DNA from: CAYLJO01 sp964383905
GTDB lineage: Bacteria; Acidobacteriota; Blastocatellia; Pyrinomonadales; Pyrinomonadaceae
Assembly (NCBI GenBank): GCA_964383905.1
Contig: CAYLJO010000332.1
Coordinates: 1 to 5,348 of the forward strand
Reading direction: 5' to 3'
Length of the DNA: 5,348 nt
Shown: positions 1 through 5,334 of the stretch, piece by piece
Layout: every line of letters starts with the position of its first letter
How positions within the stretch are numbered: the first letter of the stretch is position 1
Position numbers and translations under genes: made by a program
The notes under the pieces: generated by a model
The model's database searches: none
What the model saw: the letters and a program-made list of their open reading frames with translations, nothing else
Told to the model about the DNA's origin: nothing

Positions 1-467
1 TGAGCCTCTATGACGTAACGAATCTGTCGATCAACCAGACGCTCTCCCGCACGGTAATTACGTCCGGCCTGGTATTTCTTTCTGTCGTGTCTTTGGTGCT
101 GTTCGGCGGGGAGACTTTGCGCCCCTTCTCGCTCGCCTTGTTAATGGGGATCATTTTTGGAACGTACGATTCGATCGCCATCGCCAGCCCGATCATGGTC
201 TGGTGGCAGCAACGCCTGGCAGGGGTGGGAAGCGCTCCTCTGCCGGCAAATGAAAGGAAAGGGGCGTTCAAGCCTTCTGGGGTTAAGGCTCAAGCCCCGG
301 GACTCGTAAGTACAAGGCAGGGTAATGATCGGCAATCACAGACCCACACCCGAATCACTGCTCGCCAAATTGAGGGAGGGCGAGCAGCCGAGCCTGCGCG
401 TTTACATCGGAGCGGCCCCGGGCGTTGGCAAAACGTACCAGATGCTGGAAGACGCGCATCAGCTTAA
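1..467 (+). CDS. secF: Protein translocase subunit SecF, C-terminal part (5' end outside window)
   Basis: SecF works with SecD in the inner membrane to help SecYEG complete protein export. The frame enters from the left edge (first whole codon at base 3). The visible residues carry the last two transmembrane helices: SRTVITSGLVFLSVVSL, then a turn with LFGGE, then FSLALLMGIIFGTYDSI followed by ASPIMVWW. The G-T-Y-[DS]-S-I-x-x-A-S-P signature and the preceding LFGGE are typical of the SecF C-terminus. After the WW pair at about 200-205 the frame stays open for about 87 more residues to TAA at 465-467, so it overlaps the following kdpD gene by 143 bases. The tail up to about 325 is low-complexity and plausible as a SecF tail. 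The part inside kdpD is probably not a natural protein end: other frames have stops at 284-286, 307-309 and 323-325, so a small frameshift may have removed the original stop. Family assignment is firm; the exact 3' end is not. Confidence 0.88.
   Translation, partial: SLYDVTNLSINQTLSRTVITSGLVFLSVVSLVLFGGETLRPFSLALLMGIIFGTYDSIAIASPIMVWWQQRLAGVGSAPLPANERKGAFKPSGVKAQAPGLVSTRQGNDRQSQTHTRITARQIEGGRAAEPARLHRSGPGRWQNVPDAGRRASA
314..322 (+). promoter_or_regulatory. Ribosome-binding site of kdpD
   Basis: The purine run AAGGCAGGG lies 2 to 10 bases before ATG 325. An in-frame TAA at 307-309 with no other start codon between it and 325 fixes the kdpD start. A TAATG overlap at 323-327 would suit translational coupling to an upstream gene, but secF as read here does not use that TAA. 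Confidence 0.5.
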
Positions 468-704
468 AAGGCAGGGCGTGGATATTGTGATCGCAGTCAT
501 CGAAGCGCACGGGCGGGCCGAAACGGCCGCGCTCTTGGGCGACCTGGAGCGCGTGCCGATGCGCAAGATCGAGTACCGAGGCGTGACGCTGGAGGAGATG
601 GATGTCGAAGCCGTCATCGCGCGCAAGCCCGCCATCGCCATCGTTGACGAGCTGGCCCACACGAACGTCCCCGGCTCAAAAAATCGTAAACGTTATGAAG
701 ACGA

Positions 705-707
705 CTT
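705..707. repeat. Target-site duplication, left copy (CTT)
   Basis: CTT directly precedes the left inverted repeat and recurs at 1662-1664 directly after the right one. Keeping one copy restores the kdpD frame without a gap or extra codon, which is strong support for these exact boundaries. Confidence 0.8.
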
Positions 708-724
708 GAAGTCATCTCAAAATT
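708..724 (+). repeat. IS left terminal inverted repeat (IRL)
   Basis: GAAGTCATCTCAAAATT is an exact reverse complement of 1645-1661. Beyond 17 bp the similarity fades into A-rich sequence on both ends. This end lies behind the 3' end of the transposase. Confidence 0.9.
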
Positions 725-735
725 CAAAAAAGGGC

Positions 736-1155
736 CTAAAACATTAGGTTCAAGTAGTATTTGATAAAGAACACGCGCATAAAAGCTCGATACGATCTTT
801 GACTTTCTTCAAAGAATTGGCCCAGACGGCGGTTGTTATTAACCCAAGCGAACGAGCGCTCGACTTTCCATCGTTGCCGGTTGTAACGCCCTTCGCGCTT
901 GTCTTTTGGTGGTCTGCCCAAAGGTATCGAAACATGATTCTTGCGATACGCTGCATTAGGCGTAATTCGTCGCTTTCGCAATTCCCGACGTAAAGGTTCG
1001 CTATCATAACCTTTGTCTAAACCTAATTGCTGGGGCCGGCGAAGACGCTGGCCAATACGCACGCCATCAATGGTGACTAGCAAATGGCGCTGGTCATTGT
1101 AATTGGCACGACCAACGGTAAAGTTCAACGGGTGCCCGTGAGCATCGATCACCAC
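736..1155 (-). CDS. IS5-type transposase, C-terminal part (ORF B, made by -1 frameshift)
   Basis: This part carries the second and third acidic residues of the DDE catalytic triad: D47 in LGLDKGYDSE and E99 in RWKVERSFAWVNN, followed by the arginine-rich NNRRLGQF stretch usual after the catalytic glutamate. The frame is open from 1221, well before the GTG at 1155, and the extra residues RGKREVGFSGKHLILGIKRH fit the family region between the first and second aspartates. It is therefore most likely not started at 1155 but translated as a fusion with ORF A after -1 slippage at 1215-1221. The fused product would be about 272 residues (113 from ORF A plus 159), a normal size for this family. It ends at TAG 736-738, twelve bases inside the left inverted repeat. 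Confidence 0.85.
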   Translation of the reverse strand: MVIDAHGHPLNFTVGRANYNDQRHLLVTIDGVRIGQRLRRPQQLGLDKGYDSEPLRRELRKRRITPNAAYRKNHVSIPLGRPPKDKREGRYNRQRWKVERSFAWVNNNRRLGQFFEESQRSYRAFMRVFFIKYYLNLMF

Positions 1156-1175
1156 ATGGCGTTTGATGCCTAAAA

Positions 1176-1191
1176 TCAGGTGTTTCCCTGA
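1176..1191 (-). other. Small hairpin downstream of the slippery site
   Basis: On the - strand TCAGG and CCTGA can pair across a 6-base loop; the ORF A stop TGA is part of the second arm. It lies about 23 bases after the slippery run, farther than the usual 5-9 base spacer, so a role in frameshifting is doubtful. Confidence 0.25.
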
Positions 1192-1553
1192 GAATCCGAC
1201 TTCCCGCTTGCCCCTTTTTTTGACTTGACCACGCTCGCATCGTGGTACGCGTTTTTCAAGTTGATATAACCTCTGCGGTCAGCTTCTTTCATTAAGTCGG
1301 TGACGATTTTCTGCCACACGCGCCGCCTTTGATAATCAAGCAGGCGGCGGTGGCAAGTTTGATAAGAAGCACGGATATCATGCGGCAAGTACTCCCACGG
1401 GCAGCCTGTCGCCAACACATACAGGATGCCATTGATGACTTCACGGTCATCAATGGGCTTGCGTGCTCTGCGTTTCGGCTTGGGCAACAAAGGTCTGATG
1501 CGCTCCCATTGGGCGTCGGTTAAATCGGAACGATATAGTTTGCGTTGGGCCAT
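1176..1553 (-). CDS. IS5-type transposase, N-terminal part (ORF A)
   Basis: The first reading frame of the transposase begins MAQRKLYRSDLTDAQWERI, the typical N-terminal helix-turn-helix-bearing start of IS5-family enzymes, continues through EVINGILYVLATGCPWEYLP (residues 38-57) and reaches D105 in YHDASVV, the first catalytic aspartate. Conventional decoding stops at 1176-1178 after 125 residues, too early to include the other two catalytic residues. The start is fixed by ATG 1551-1553, with GAGG nine bases upstream in the loop of a hairpin. Alone it could act as a DNA-binding inhibitor, as short products do in some other IS families; that is inference. Confidence 0.88.
   Translation of the reverse strand: MAQRKLYRSDLTDAQWERIRPLLPKPKRRARKPIDDREVINGILYVLATGCPWEYLPHDIRASYQTCHRRLLDYQRRRVWQKIVTDLMKEADRRGYINLKNAYHDASVVKSKKGASGKSDSQGNT
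1215..1221 (-). other. Programmed -1 ribosomal frameshift site (A7 run)
   Basis: On the - strand the run of seven A is in phase A AAA AAA within the ORF A codons TCA AAA AAA GGG, the standard X XXY YYZ layout for tandem tRNA slippage. Moving back one base continues AGG GGC AAG and opens the frame holding the remaining catalytic residues. A-run sites of this kind are established in several IS families. Confidence 0.8.
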
Positions 1554-1578
1554 AAACTCTTACCTCGGATAAGAGTTT
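1554..1578 (-). promoter_or_regulatory. Hairpin with ribosome-binding site in loop, before transposase start
   Basis: The arms AAACTCTTA and TAAGAGTTT pair perfectly over 9 bp around a 7-base loop TCCGAGG as read on the - strand. The loop holds GAGG, the only Shine-Dalgarno candidate for ORF A, and the stem ends on the base directly before ATG 1553. A folded transcript would hinder ribosome access. Translation-limiting 5' hairpins that blunt read-through from host promoters are known for other IS elements; for this one it is inference. Confidence 0.6.
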
Positions 1579-1644
1579 TGTCGCCAACTCAAGTTTTTTC
1601 AAACATCAATCGCGGTTCTTCCTAGAAAATTTCACTACTTTCTT

Positions 1645-1661
1645 AATTTTGAGATGACTTC
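1645..1661 (-). repeat. IS right terminal inverted repeat (IRR)
   Basis: AATTTTGAGATGACTTC mirrors 708-724 exactly. It contains ATG 1654-1656, which is in frame with the downstream part of kdpD. The transposase promoter is expected between this end and 1579, but no convincing -35/-10 pair could be picked out by eye. Confidence 0.9.
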
Positions 1662-2451
1662 CTTCGATCTTCTGAGCGCCGGAATATCAGTCATCACCGC
1701 CGTCAACGTCAAGCACCTCGAATCGTTGAACGACGTCGTGGCGCGAACGACCGGCGTGCGCGTGCGCGAGACGATCCCCGACTACGTGCTGCGGCGGGCC
1801 GACGAAGTAGTTAACGTCGACGTGTCAGTTGATACCCTGCGCACGCGACTGCGGCAAGGCAAGGTCTACGGCGTCGAGAAGATCGAGCAGTCGCTCAACA
1901 ACTTTTTCCGCAAGGGGAATCTATCCGCGCTGAGGGAGCTATCGCTCAGGCAGGTTGCGCAGGATCAAGCGACGAAGGCCCATGACTACCGCGAGCGGGA
2001 AGGCCTGGAACAGGCCGTGATCCCCGAAAAGGTGATGGTCGCGATGGCGTCGCGCGGCAGCGCCAAAAAGCTTCTTCGCACCGGCTCGCGCATCGCCGGG
2101 CGGCTGGCATCAGATTGGTATGCAGTATATGTCGAAACGCCGCGTGAAGAGCCCGGCAGAATCAAACCGGAGGATTACGCGGCGCTCATGGAAAACATCA
2201 GTTTCGCCGAGAGCCTCGGCGCTAAAGTCGTCAAGCTCAAAGGGCGGCGCGTGGCCGATGCCCTAATCGACTTTGCGCGGCGCCAGGGCGTCACGCACGT
2301 CGTCTTCGGGCAGTCATCGCGCTCACGCTGGGACATCCTGCTGCACGGGTCGGTAATCAACCGTTTTCTGGTCGAAGTGCGTGATGCGACGGTGCAGGTG
2401 GTGCCGTTGGATGGGGCGAGGGGCGAGGTCAGGAAGGTGACTGATTCTTGA
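1654..2451 (+). pseudogene. kdpD: KdpD-type sensor, 3' fragment with universal-stress domain
   Basis: Native sequence begins at 1665 and continues the interrupted gene in frame. It contains AGISVITAVNVKHLESLNDV and TGVRVRETIPD, then NNFFRKGNLSALRELSLR, all hallmarks of the second half of the KdpD input domain. From about base 2023 (EKVMVAMASRGSAKKLL) to the end it forms a universal-stress-type domain with DWYAVYVETP and a glycine-rich VVFGQSSRSRWDILLHGS nucleotide loop. The protein stops at TGA 2449-2451 with no membrane helices and no kinase domain, so this was a short KdpD (389 residues intact) that must work with a separate kinase, presumably the next gene. The only nearby start, ATG 1654, lies inside the IS inverted repeat and adds M-T-S before native F128; no good ribosome site precedes it. 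Whether the fragment is expressed is unknown. Confidence 0.88.
1662..1664. repeat. Target-site duplication, right copy (CTT)
   Basis: This is the partner of 705-707, directly abutting the right inverted repeat. Confidence 0.8.
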
Positions 2452-2482
2452 GGGCTACTCTTCACATGATGCTGTATACGGC

Positions 2483-3700
2483 ATGAGTTTACGCACCAAA
2501 ATTTTAACGGGTTACCTGATTTTTATTGCCGCGTTGACGGCGCTCGGCGGCTGGAGCGCGTGGCGACTGCGTGAGATGGGCGATGTGTCAAGGCGTATTA
2601 TTACCAATAACTACGACTCGGTCGTCGCCGCGCAGGATATGAAAGAGAGTCTCGAGCGGCAGGACTCTGCCGCCGTCTTCTTCCTCCTTGGAGAGCGTAC
2701 TCTGGCGGAGGCGCAGCTGCGCGAGCACCGCGCCCGGTTCGACGCCGCTTTTGAGAAGGAGGCAAACAACATTACCGAGCCGGGCGAATGGGAAGCGGTG
2801 GAAGCGTTGTGCCGGGATCGTGACGCTTATTACCAGCTCTTCGACGCCTTTCTCGCCGGGATCAATAACTCTCGGAGCGATTTTTCGGCGCGCCCACAAA
2901 CACAAGGGAATGAATCCCGGACCTATTATTTTGGCAGATTGAAGCCGCAGTTTGATCGGCTGCGGGGCGACTGCGAGGTCATCCTGCAACTCAACCAGCG
3001 GGCGATGGTGGCAAAGTCTGAGGAGGCGGCCGGTGTGGCCCGGAGATGGTTCCCGGCAAGGATCGCCGGGGGCGATCTCAACGCGAAGGCTAAAGTTGAT
3101 TCGCATGACGAGCTGGGGCTGCTCGCCGCCGAATACAACCGCATGGCTGAACGTATCCGCCAGTTGCGACGGTCCGACCTGGGTAAGCTCGTCGTCGCGC
3201 AGCAAACTACCGAGGCGGCGATAGATTCACTCTACGATCCGGTGCTGGTGACGGACGCCCAAGGTTGCGTCACCAAACTTAACCCGGCGGCGGAAGAGGT
3301 TTTCGGACCGGAAGCCGCGTATACCGGGAAGCACGTGGAAGAGGTCGTGCGGGACAGCCGGATCGCCGTCGCCGTCGCCGAGACCCTGCGTTCGCAGCGA
3401 CCGGTCGCGGCGGAAGACGCGGCGGCCGTGCTGCCGCTCCGCGTGGATGGATCGAGGCGCGCTTTCCGCCTGCGCACCACGCCGATGCGCGATGGCGAGG
3501 GGCATCTGCTCGGGGCCGTGACGCTGCTGGAAGACATCACGCACCTGCGCGAGATTGATCGTCTCAAATCGGAGTTCATCGCGACCGCTTCGCACGAGTT
3601 ACGCACACCGCTCACGAGCGTTCAGATGGGCGTACATCTTCTGCTGGAAGGCGCGGCCGGCGAACTGAACGAGAAGCAACTCGAGGTGCTCGCCGCCTGA
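2483..3700 (+). pseudogene. Membrane histidine kinase, N-terminal part (sensor, HAMP remnant, PAS, HisKA), ended by in-frame TGA
   Basis: This is the sensor half of a two-component kinase. Residues 7-27 form a membrane helix (ILTGYLIFIAALTALGGW). Residues 30-185 look like a helical extracytoplasmic sensor domain. ARIAGGDLNAKAK to DELGLLAAEYNRMAERI (192-225) is the second half of a HAMP domain. Residues 241-350 form a PAS domain starting TTEAAIDSLYDPVLVTDAQG. HisKA follows with LKSEFIATASHELRTPL, and H371 is the expected phosphorylation site. The second membrane helix and first HAMP helix, which should lie between RRWF (187-190) and PARIAGGD, are absent, so the kinase half would be left on the wrong side of the membrane. 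The frame stops at TGA 3698-3700, but the same frame continues directly into the rest of the dimerisation helix and ATPase domain. The start is 31 bases after kdpD and has no clear ribosome site. Confidence 0.88.
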
Positions 3701-4243
3701 CGTCAAGACTGTGACCGGCTCGAGAAACTGATGCGTGATCTGCTCGACCTGACCAGGATCGAGGCGGGCGAGAACGCGCCGAAGCTGGAGCCGGTGCGGG
3801 CCAGAGATTTGATCGGCAATACCGCCGAATTCCTGCGGCCACAGGTCGAGTCGAAAGGGCTCCAGCTTTCAATAGATGTGTCGCCGGAACTGCCGCCAGT
3901 CCTCGCCGACCGCGCCCAAATCGAGCGTGTCATCGGCAACCTTGTCAGCAACGCTATGCGCCACACGAAGCACGGGGGGGAAATTAGCATCAACGCCGCA
4001 CAGCGTGACAGCCAGGTTGCGGTCTCTGTGACTGATACCGGGCAGGGCATCCCCCCCGAATACCTACCGCACATTTTCGATAAGTTCGTGCAGGTCCCGA
4101 ATACGCCCGCGGGCGGCGCGGGGCTTGGTCTCGCCATCTCGAAATCAATCGTCGAGGCGCACAGAGGGCAGATCGGTGTCCGGTCCCAAGTGGGGCGCGG
4201 TACGACGTTTACGTTCACTCTGCCCGTAGCAGACGAAGGCTAA
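3701..4243 (+). pseudogene. Membrane histidine kinase, C-terminal ATPase part, same frame after the TGA
   Basis: The frame resumes with RQDCDRLEKLMRDLLDLTRI, the expected second helix of the dimerisation domain, so nothing but the stop codon separates it from the upstream part. The HATPase domain is complete: N box IGNLVSNAMRHT (about 3937-3972), G1 box DTGQGIPPEYLPHIFDKF, and G2 box GGAGLGLAISKSIVEAHRG. It ends with TFTLPVADEG before TAA 4241-4243. An internal ATG at 3731 could give a 170-residue ATPase-only product, which could not phosphorylate itself. If the TGA is a sequencing error or is read through, the kinase would be 586 residues. The regulator gene starts 4 bases after the stop, indicating co-translation. 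Confidence 0.88.
4235..4239 (+). promoter_or_regulatory. Ribosome-binding site of the response regulator
   Basis: GAAGG at the very end of the kinase gene lies 8 bases before ATG 4248, a normal spacing that supports this start. Confidence 0.55.
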
Positions 4244-4247
4244 AGCG

Positions 4248-4475
4248 ATGAACAAACGAATCCTGGTCGTTGATGACGAGGAGAATATTCGCCAGATGAT
4301 GCGCCCGACGCTGGAGGCGGACGGCTACGAGGTCGGCGAAGCGGGCGGCGGGCCTGAAACATCCGCTATTCTGGGCCGGGACCCGTCATGGTGCTGCTGG
4401 ACCAGAAGATGCCGGGTATGGAGGGGCTTGACGTGCTCCGGCAGATTAAAGCGCTGGCTCCGGCGGCGCAAGTAA
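4248..4475 (+). pseudogene. Response regulator, N-terminal part of receiver, frameshifted
   Basis: MNKRILVVDDEENIRQMMRP is a textbook start of a response-regulator receiver domain, with the acidic pair D9-D10 that binds the metal ion. After about residue 45 the reading becomes tryptophan- and arginine-rich nonsense and ends at TAA 4473-4475. The true continuation is in another frame from about 4385, where the phospho-acceptor aspartate lies. The change is equivalent to one missing base (or two extra) between roughly 4350 and 4387. Adding one base puts 42 codons between D10 and the acceptor aspartate, close to the 43-44 normal for receivers. It is presumably the partner of the upstream kinase. 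Confidence 0.88.
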
Positions 4476-4999
4476 TCATGGTGACAGCTTTCTCTTCGGT
4501 TGAGCTCGCTGTCAGCGCCATGAAGCTTGGCGCGGTTGATTTTGTGCGCAAGCCCACGACGCCTGAAATCATCCGCAACGCGGTGAACGCAGCACTGACG
4601 AAAAGGCAGGGCATCAACGCCGACACTCATTCAACCACCCTTGACCTTCCGGCGCGCCCTCCCGGCAGATCGATTACGCTGAACGGCTTCACCATTTCGC
4701 GCGCGCCAGACGCCAAGGGGGCGCCGCCCGCTTCGCCGGCCGAGCGACGTTTCATAGTGCGAGGCCCTGATGGTCGGGAGCAAGAAGTCGTGATTGAGAT
4801 TGATGAGGAGGCTGTCAAATCTGTCGAGCGATTGGCACGGCGCAGGCTTCCGGTGGGGAGAGCTTTCTTGACGGAGCAGGCTGAACGCTTCCTCAATGCC
4901 TTCCTGTGGAATGATGGAAAAGTTCCGCCCGGCGGCAGGCTGACGCTGAAGGGAATTGATCGGGAGGATCTGGACCGGCTCGCTCAGGACTTTGATTGA
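4388..4999 (+). pseudogene. Response regulator, remainder of receiver plus unrecognised C-terminal domain
   Basis: MVLLDQKMPGMEGLDVL holds the phospho-acceptor aspartate (residue 5 of this part), MVTAFSS the conserved threonine (T33) and DFVRKP the conserved lysine (K55), completing the receiver begun at 4248. It ends near residue 75. After a proline- and alanine-rich linker come about 110 residues I do not recognise: a possible beta-rich stretch RRFIVRGPDGREQEVVIEID, then EEAVKSVERLARRRLPVGRA, a helical QAERFLNAFLWNDGKVPPGG and a C-terminal LTLKGIDREDLDRLAQDFD. There is no visible helix-turn-helix, winged helix, GGDEF or AAA+ motif, so this is not a KdpE-type transcription factor and its output is unknown. 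ATG 4388 as a restart has no convincing ribosome site and would lack D9-D10, so the frame is best seen as the second half of one broken gene. Confidence 0.85.
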
Positions 5000-5136
5000 A
5001 AGGGTTTGATCTGATCAGCGCGGGCACATAGAGGTGGCATTGATGATGTAGATACTCCTGTACGACTAGAGAGAAGGGGTTCTCTTACTACCTGATAGAC
5101 CCAAACAATCACAACTTTATATCGGAACGCTTTAAC
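5000..5136 (+). other. Intergenic spacer, less GC-rich
   Basis: I see no gene, tRNA or clear promoter between the regulator and the next small gene. Composition shifts away from the GC-rich codon pattern of the signalling genes. One short hairpin is listed separately. Confidence 0.5.
5069..5086 (+). terminator. Short hairpin, weak terminator candidate
   Basis: AGAGAA and TTCTCT pair perfectly across a GGGG loop, with one further G-T pair at the base. It lies about 70 bases after the regulator stop. No T-run follows, so intrinsic termination is doubtful. Confidence 0.25.
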
Positions 5137-5334
5137 GTGAAAAAAGAGGCCACACCGAGCAGTAAATCGGTTGTCAAAGCAGTCTTGTTTGTTATCGGCT
5201 TTATGGCATTTACTGACGCGCTGAGAATATGGCTCTCTGCTCCGGCGGCGAATGGATTGGGGTTTTTGCTCTGGTCATTTATCTTTTATTGGATCCCTCC
5301 AAAGTACCCCGCAAGCTTTACTAAGAGCGCCTAA
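5137..5334 (+). CDS. Hypothetical small membrane protein, 65 residues
   Basis: I do not recognise this protein. It has a short basic, hydrophilic N-terminus (MKKEATPSSKS), a hydrophobic helix at about residues 12-32 (VVKAVLFVIGFMAFTDALRI), a short linker with APAANG, and a second hydrophobic segment at about 40-53 (GLGFLLWSFIFYWIP), then a short polar tail with PPKYPASFTKSA. This predicts a two-helix membrane protein. The GTG start at 5137 is the first start codon in a frame open from 5047 and has only a weak GGAA about 10 bases upstream. Coding bias differs from the upstream genes. It may be a recently acquired gene, or it may be fortuitous, although the clean two-helix layout argues for a real gene. 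Confidence 0.5.
   Translation: MKKEATPSSKSVVKAVLFVIGFMAFTDALRIWLSAPAANGLGFLLWSFIFYWIPPKYPASFTKSA

Larger units (their letters stand above)
325..747 (+). pseudogene. kdpD: KdpD-type sensor, 5' fragment cut by the insertion sequence
   Basis: This is the N-terminal half of the KdpD cytoplasmic input domain, which in KdpD proteins binds ATP and takes part in potassium and osmotic sensing. Residues 29-37 read GAAPGVGKT, a Walker A motif with K36; IEAHGRAET follows near residues 59-67, and residues 105-118 read AIVDELAHTNVPGS, the Walker B region with D108. All are characteristic of the KdpD family. Native sequence ends at residue 127 (bases 703-705); codon 128 is a hybrid, and the last 12 residues up to TAG at 745-747 are translated from the left end of the IS. 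The stub therefore keeps the nucleotide-binding motifs but loses the rest of the domain. The gene resumes in the same frame at 1665. Joining 1-707 to 1665 onward gives Y-E-D-D-F-D-L-L across the junction and a 389-residue protein ending at 2451. Confidence 0.9.
708..1661 (-). mobile_element. IS5-family-like insertion sequence, complete, 954 bp
   Basis: The element is bounded by 17-bp perfect inverted repeats (708-724 and 1645-1661, tip GAAGTCATCTC) and a 3-bp target duplication CTT. It encodes a DDE transposase on the - strand in two overlapping frames, preceded by a hairpin and containing a -1 slippery run. The transposase start region (SDLTDAQWERIRPLLP) and end (RWKVERSFAWVNNNRRL) are IS5-family in style, and length and layout fit that family. 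Subgroup is uncertain: the two-frame layout resembles IS427-type members, while a 3-bp duplication is more usual in groups that prefer TNA targets, which CTT is not. It is AT-richer than the flanking host DNA. Insertion length plus the duplication is 957 bases, a multiple of three, so the two kdpD parts remain in one frame. All parts appear intact, so it may still be mobile. Confidence 0.93.

Noticed and set aside
705..711. A longer target duplication built on ACTT near both IS ends.
   Set aside because: Part of that match comes from the inverted repeat itself. Only the CTT placement restores the kdpD frame and gives symmetric IS tips.
799..993. Open frame on the + strand inside the IS, and a similar one at 1329-1523.
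   Set aside because: Both are antisense shadows of the transposase frames, with no family features.
1554..1580. The hairpin before the transposase read as a + strand terminator, since TTTT overlaps its end.
   Set aside because: The stem is AT-rich and the T-run is part of the stem with only one more T, so efficient termination is unlikely.
2588..3205. Long - strand open frame (205 codons) opposite the kinase.
   Set aside because: High-GC coding DNA often leaves the antisense open. The + strand frame has clear sensor, HAMP and PAS features, and the antisense has none.
3698..3700. The TGA as a selenocysteine or reassigned codon.
   Set aside because: There is no conserved cysteine or redox site at this place in kinases, and neighbouring genes use TGA as a normal stop.
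3232..3872. Further - strand open frames opposite the kinase PAS and ATPase regions.
   Set aside because: They are arginine- and serine-rich translations typical of antisense to GC-rich genes, with no recognisable motifs.
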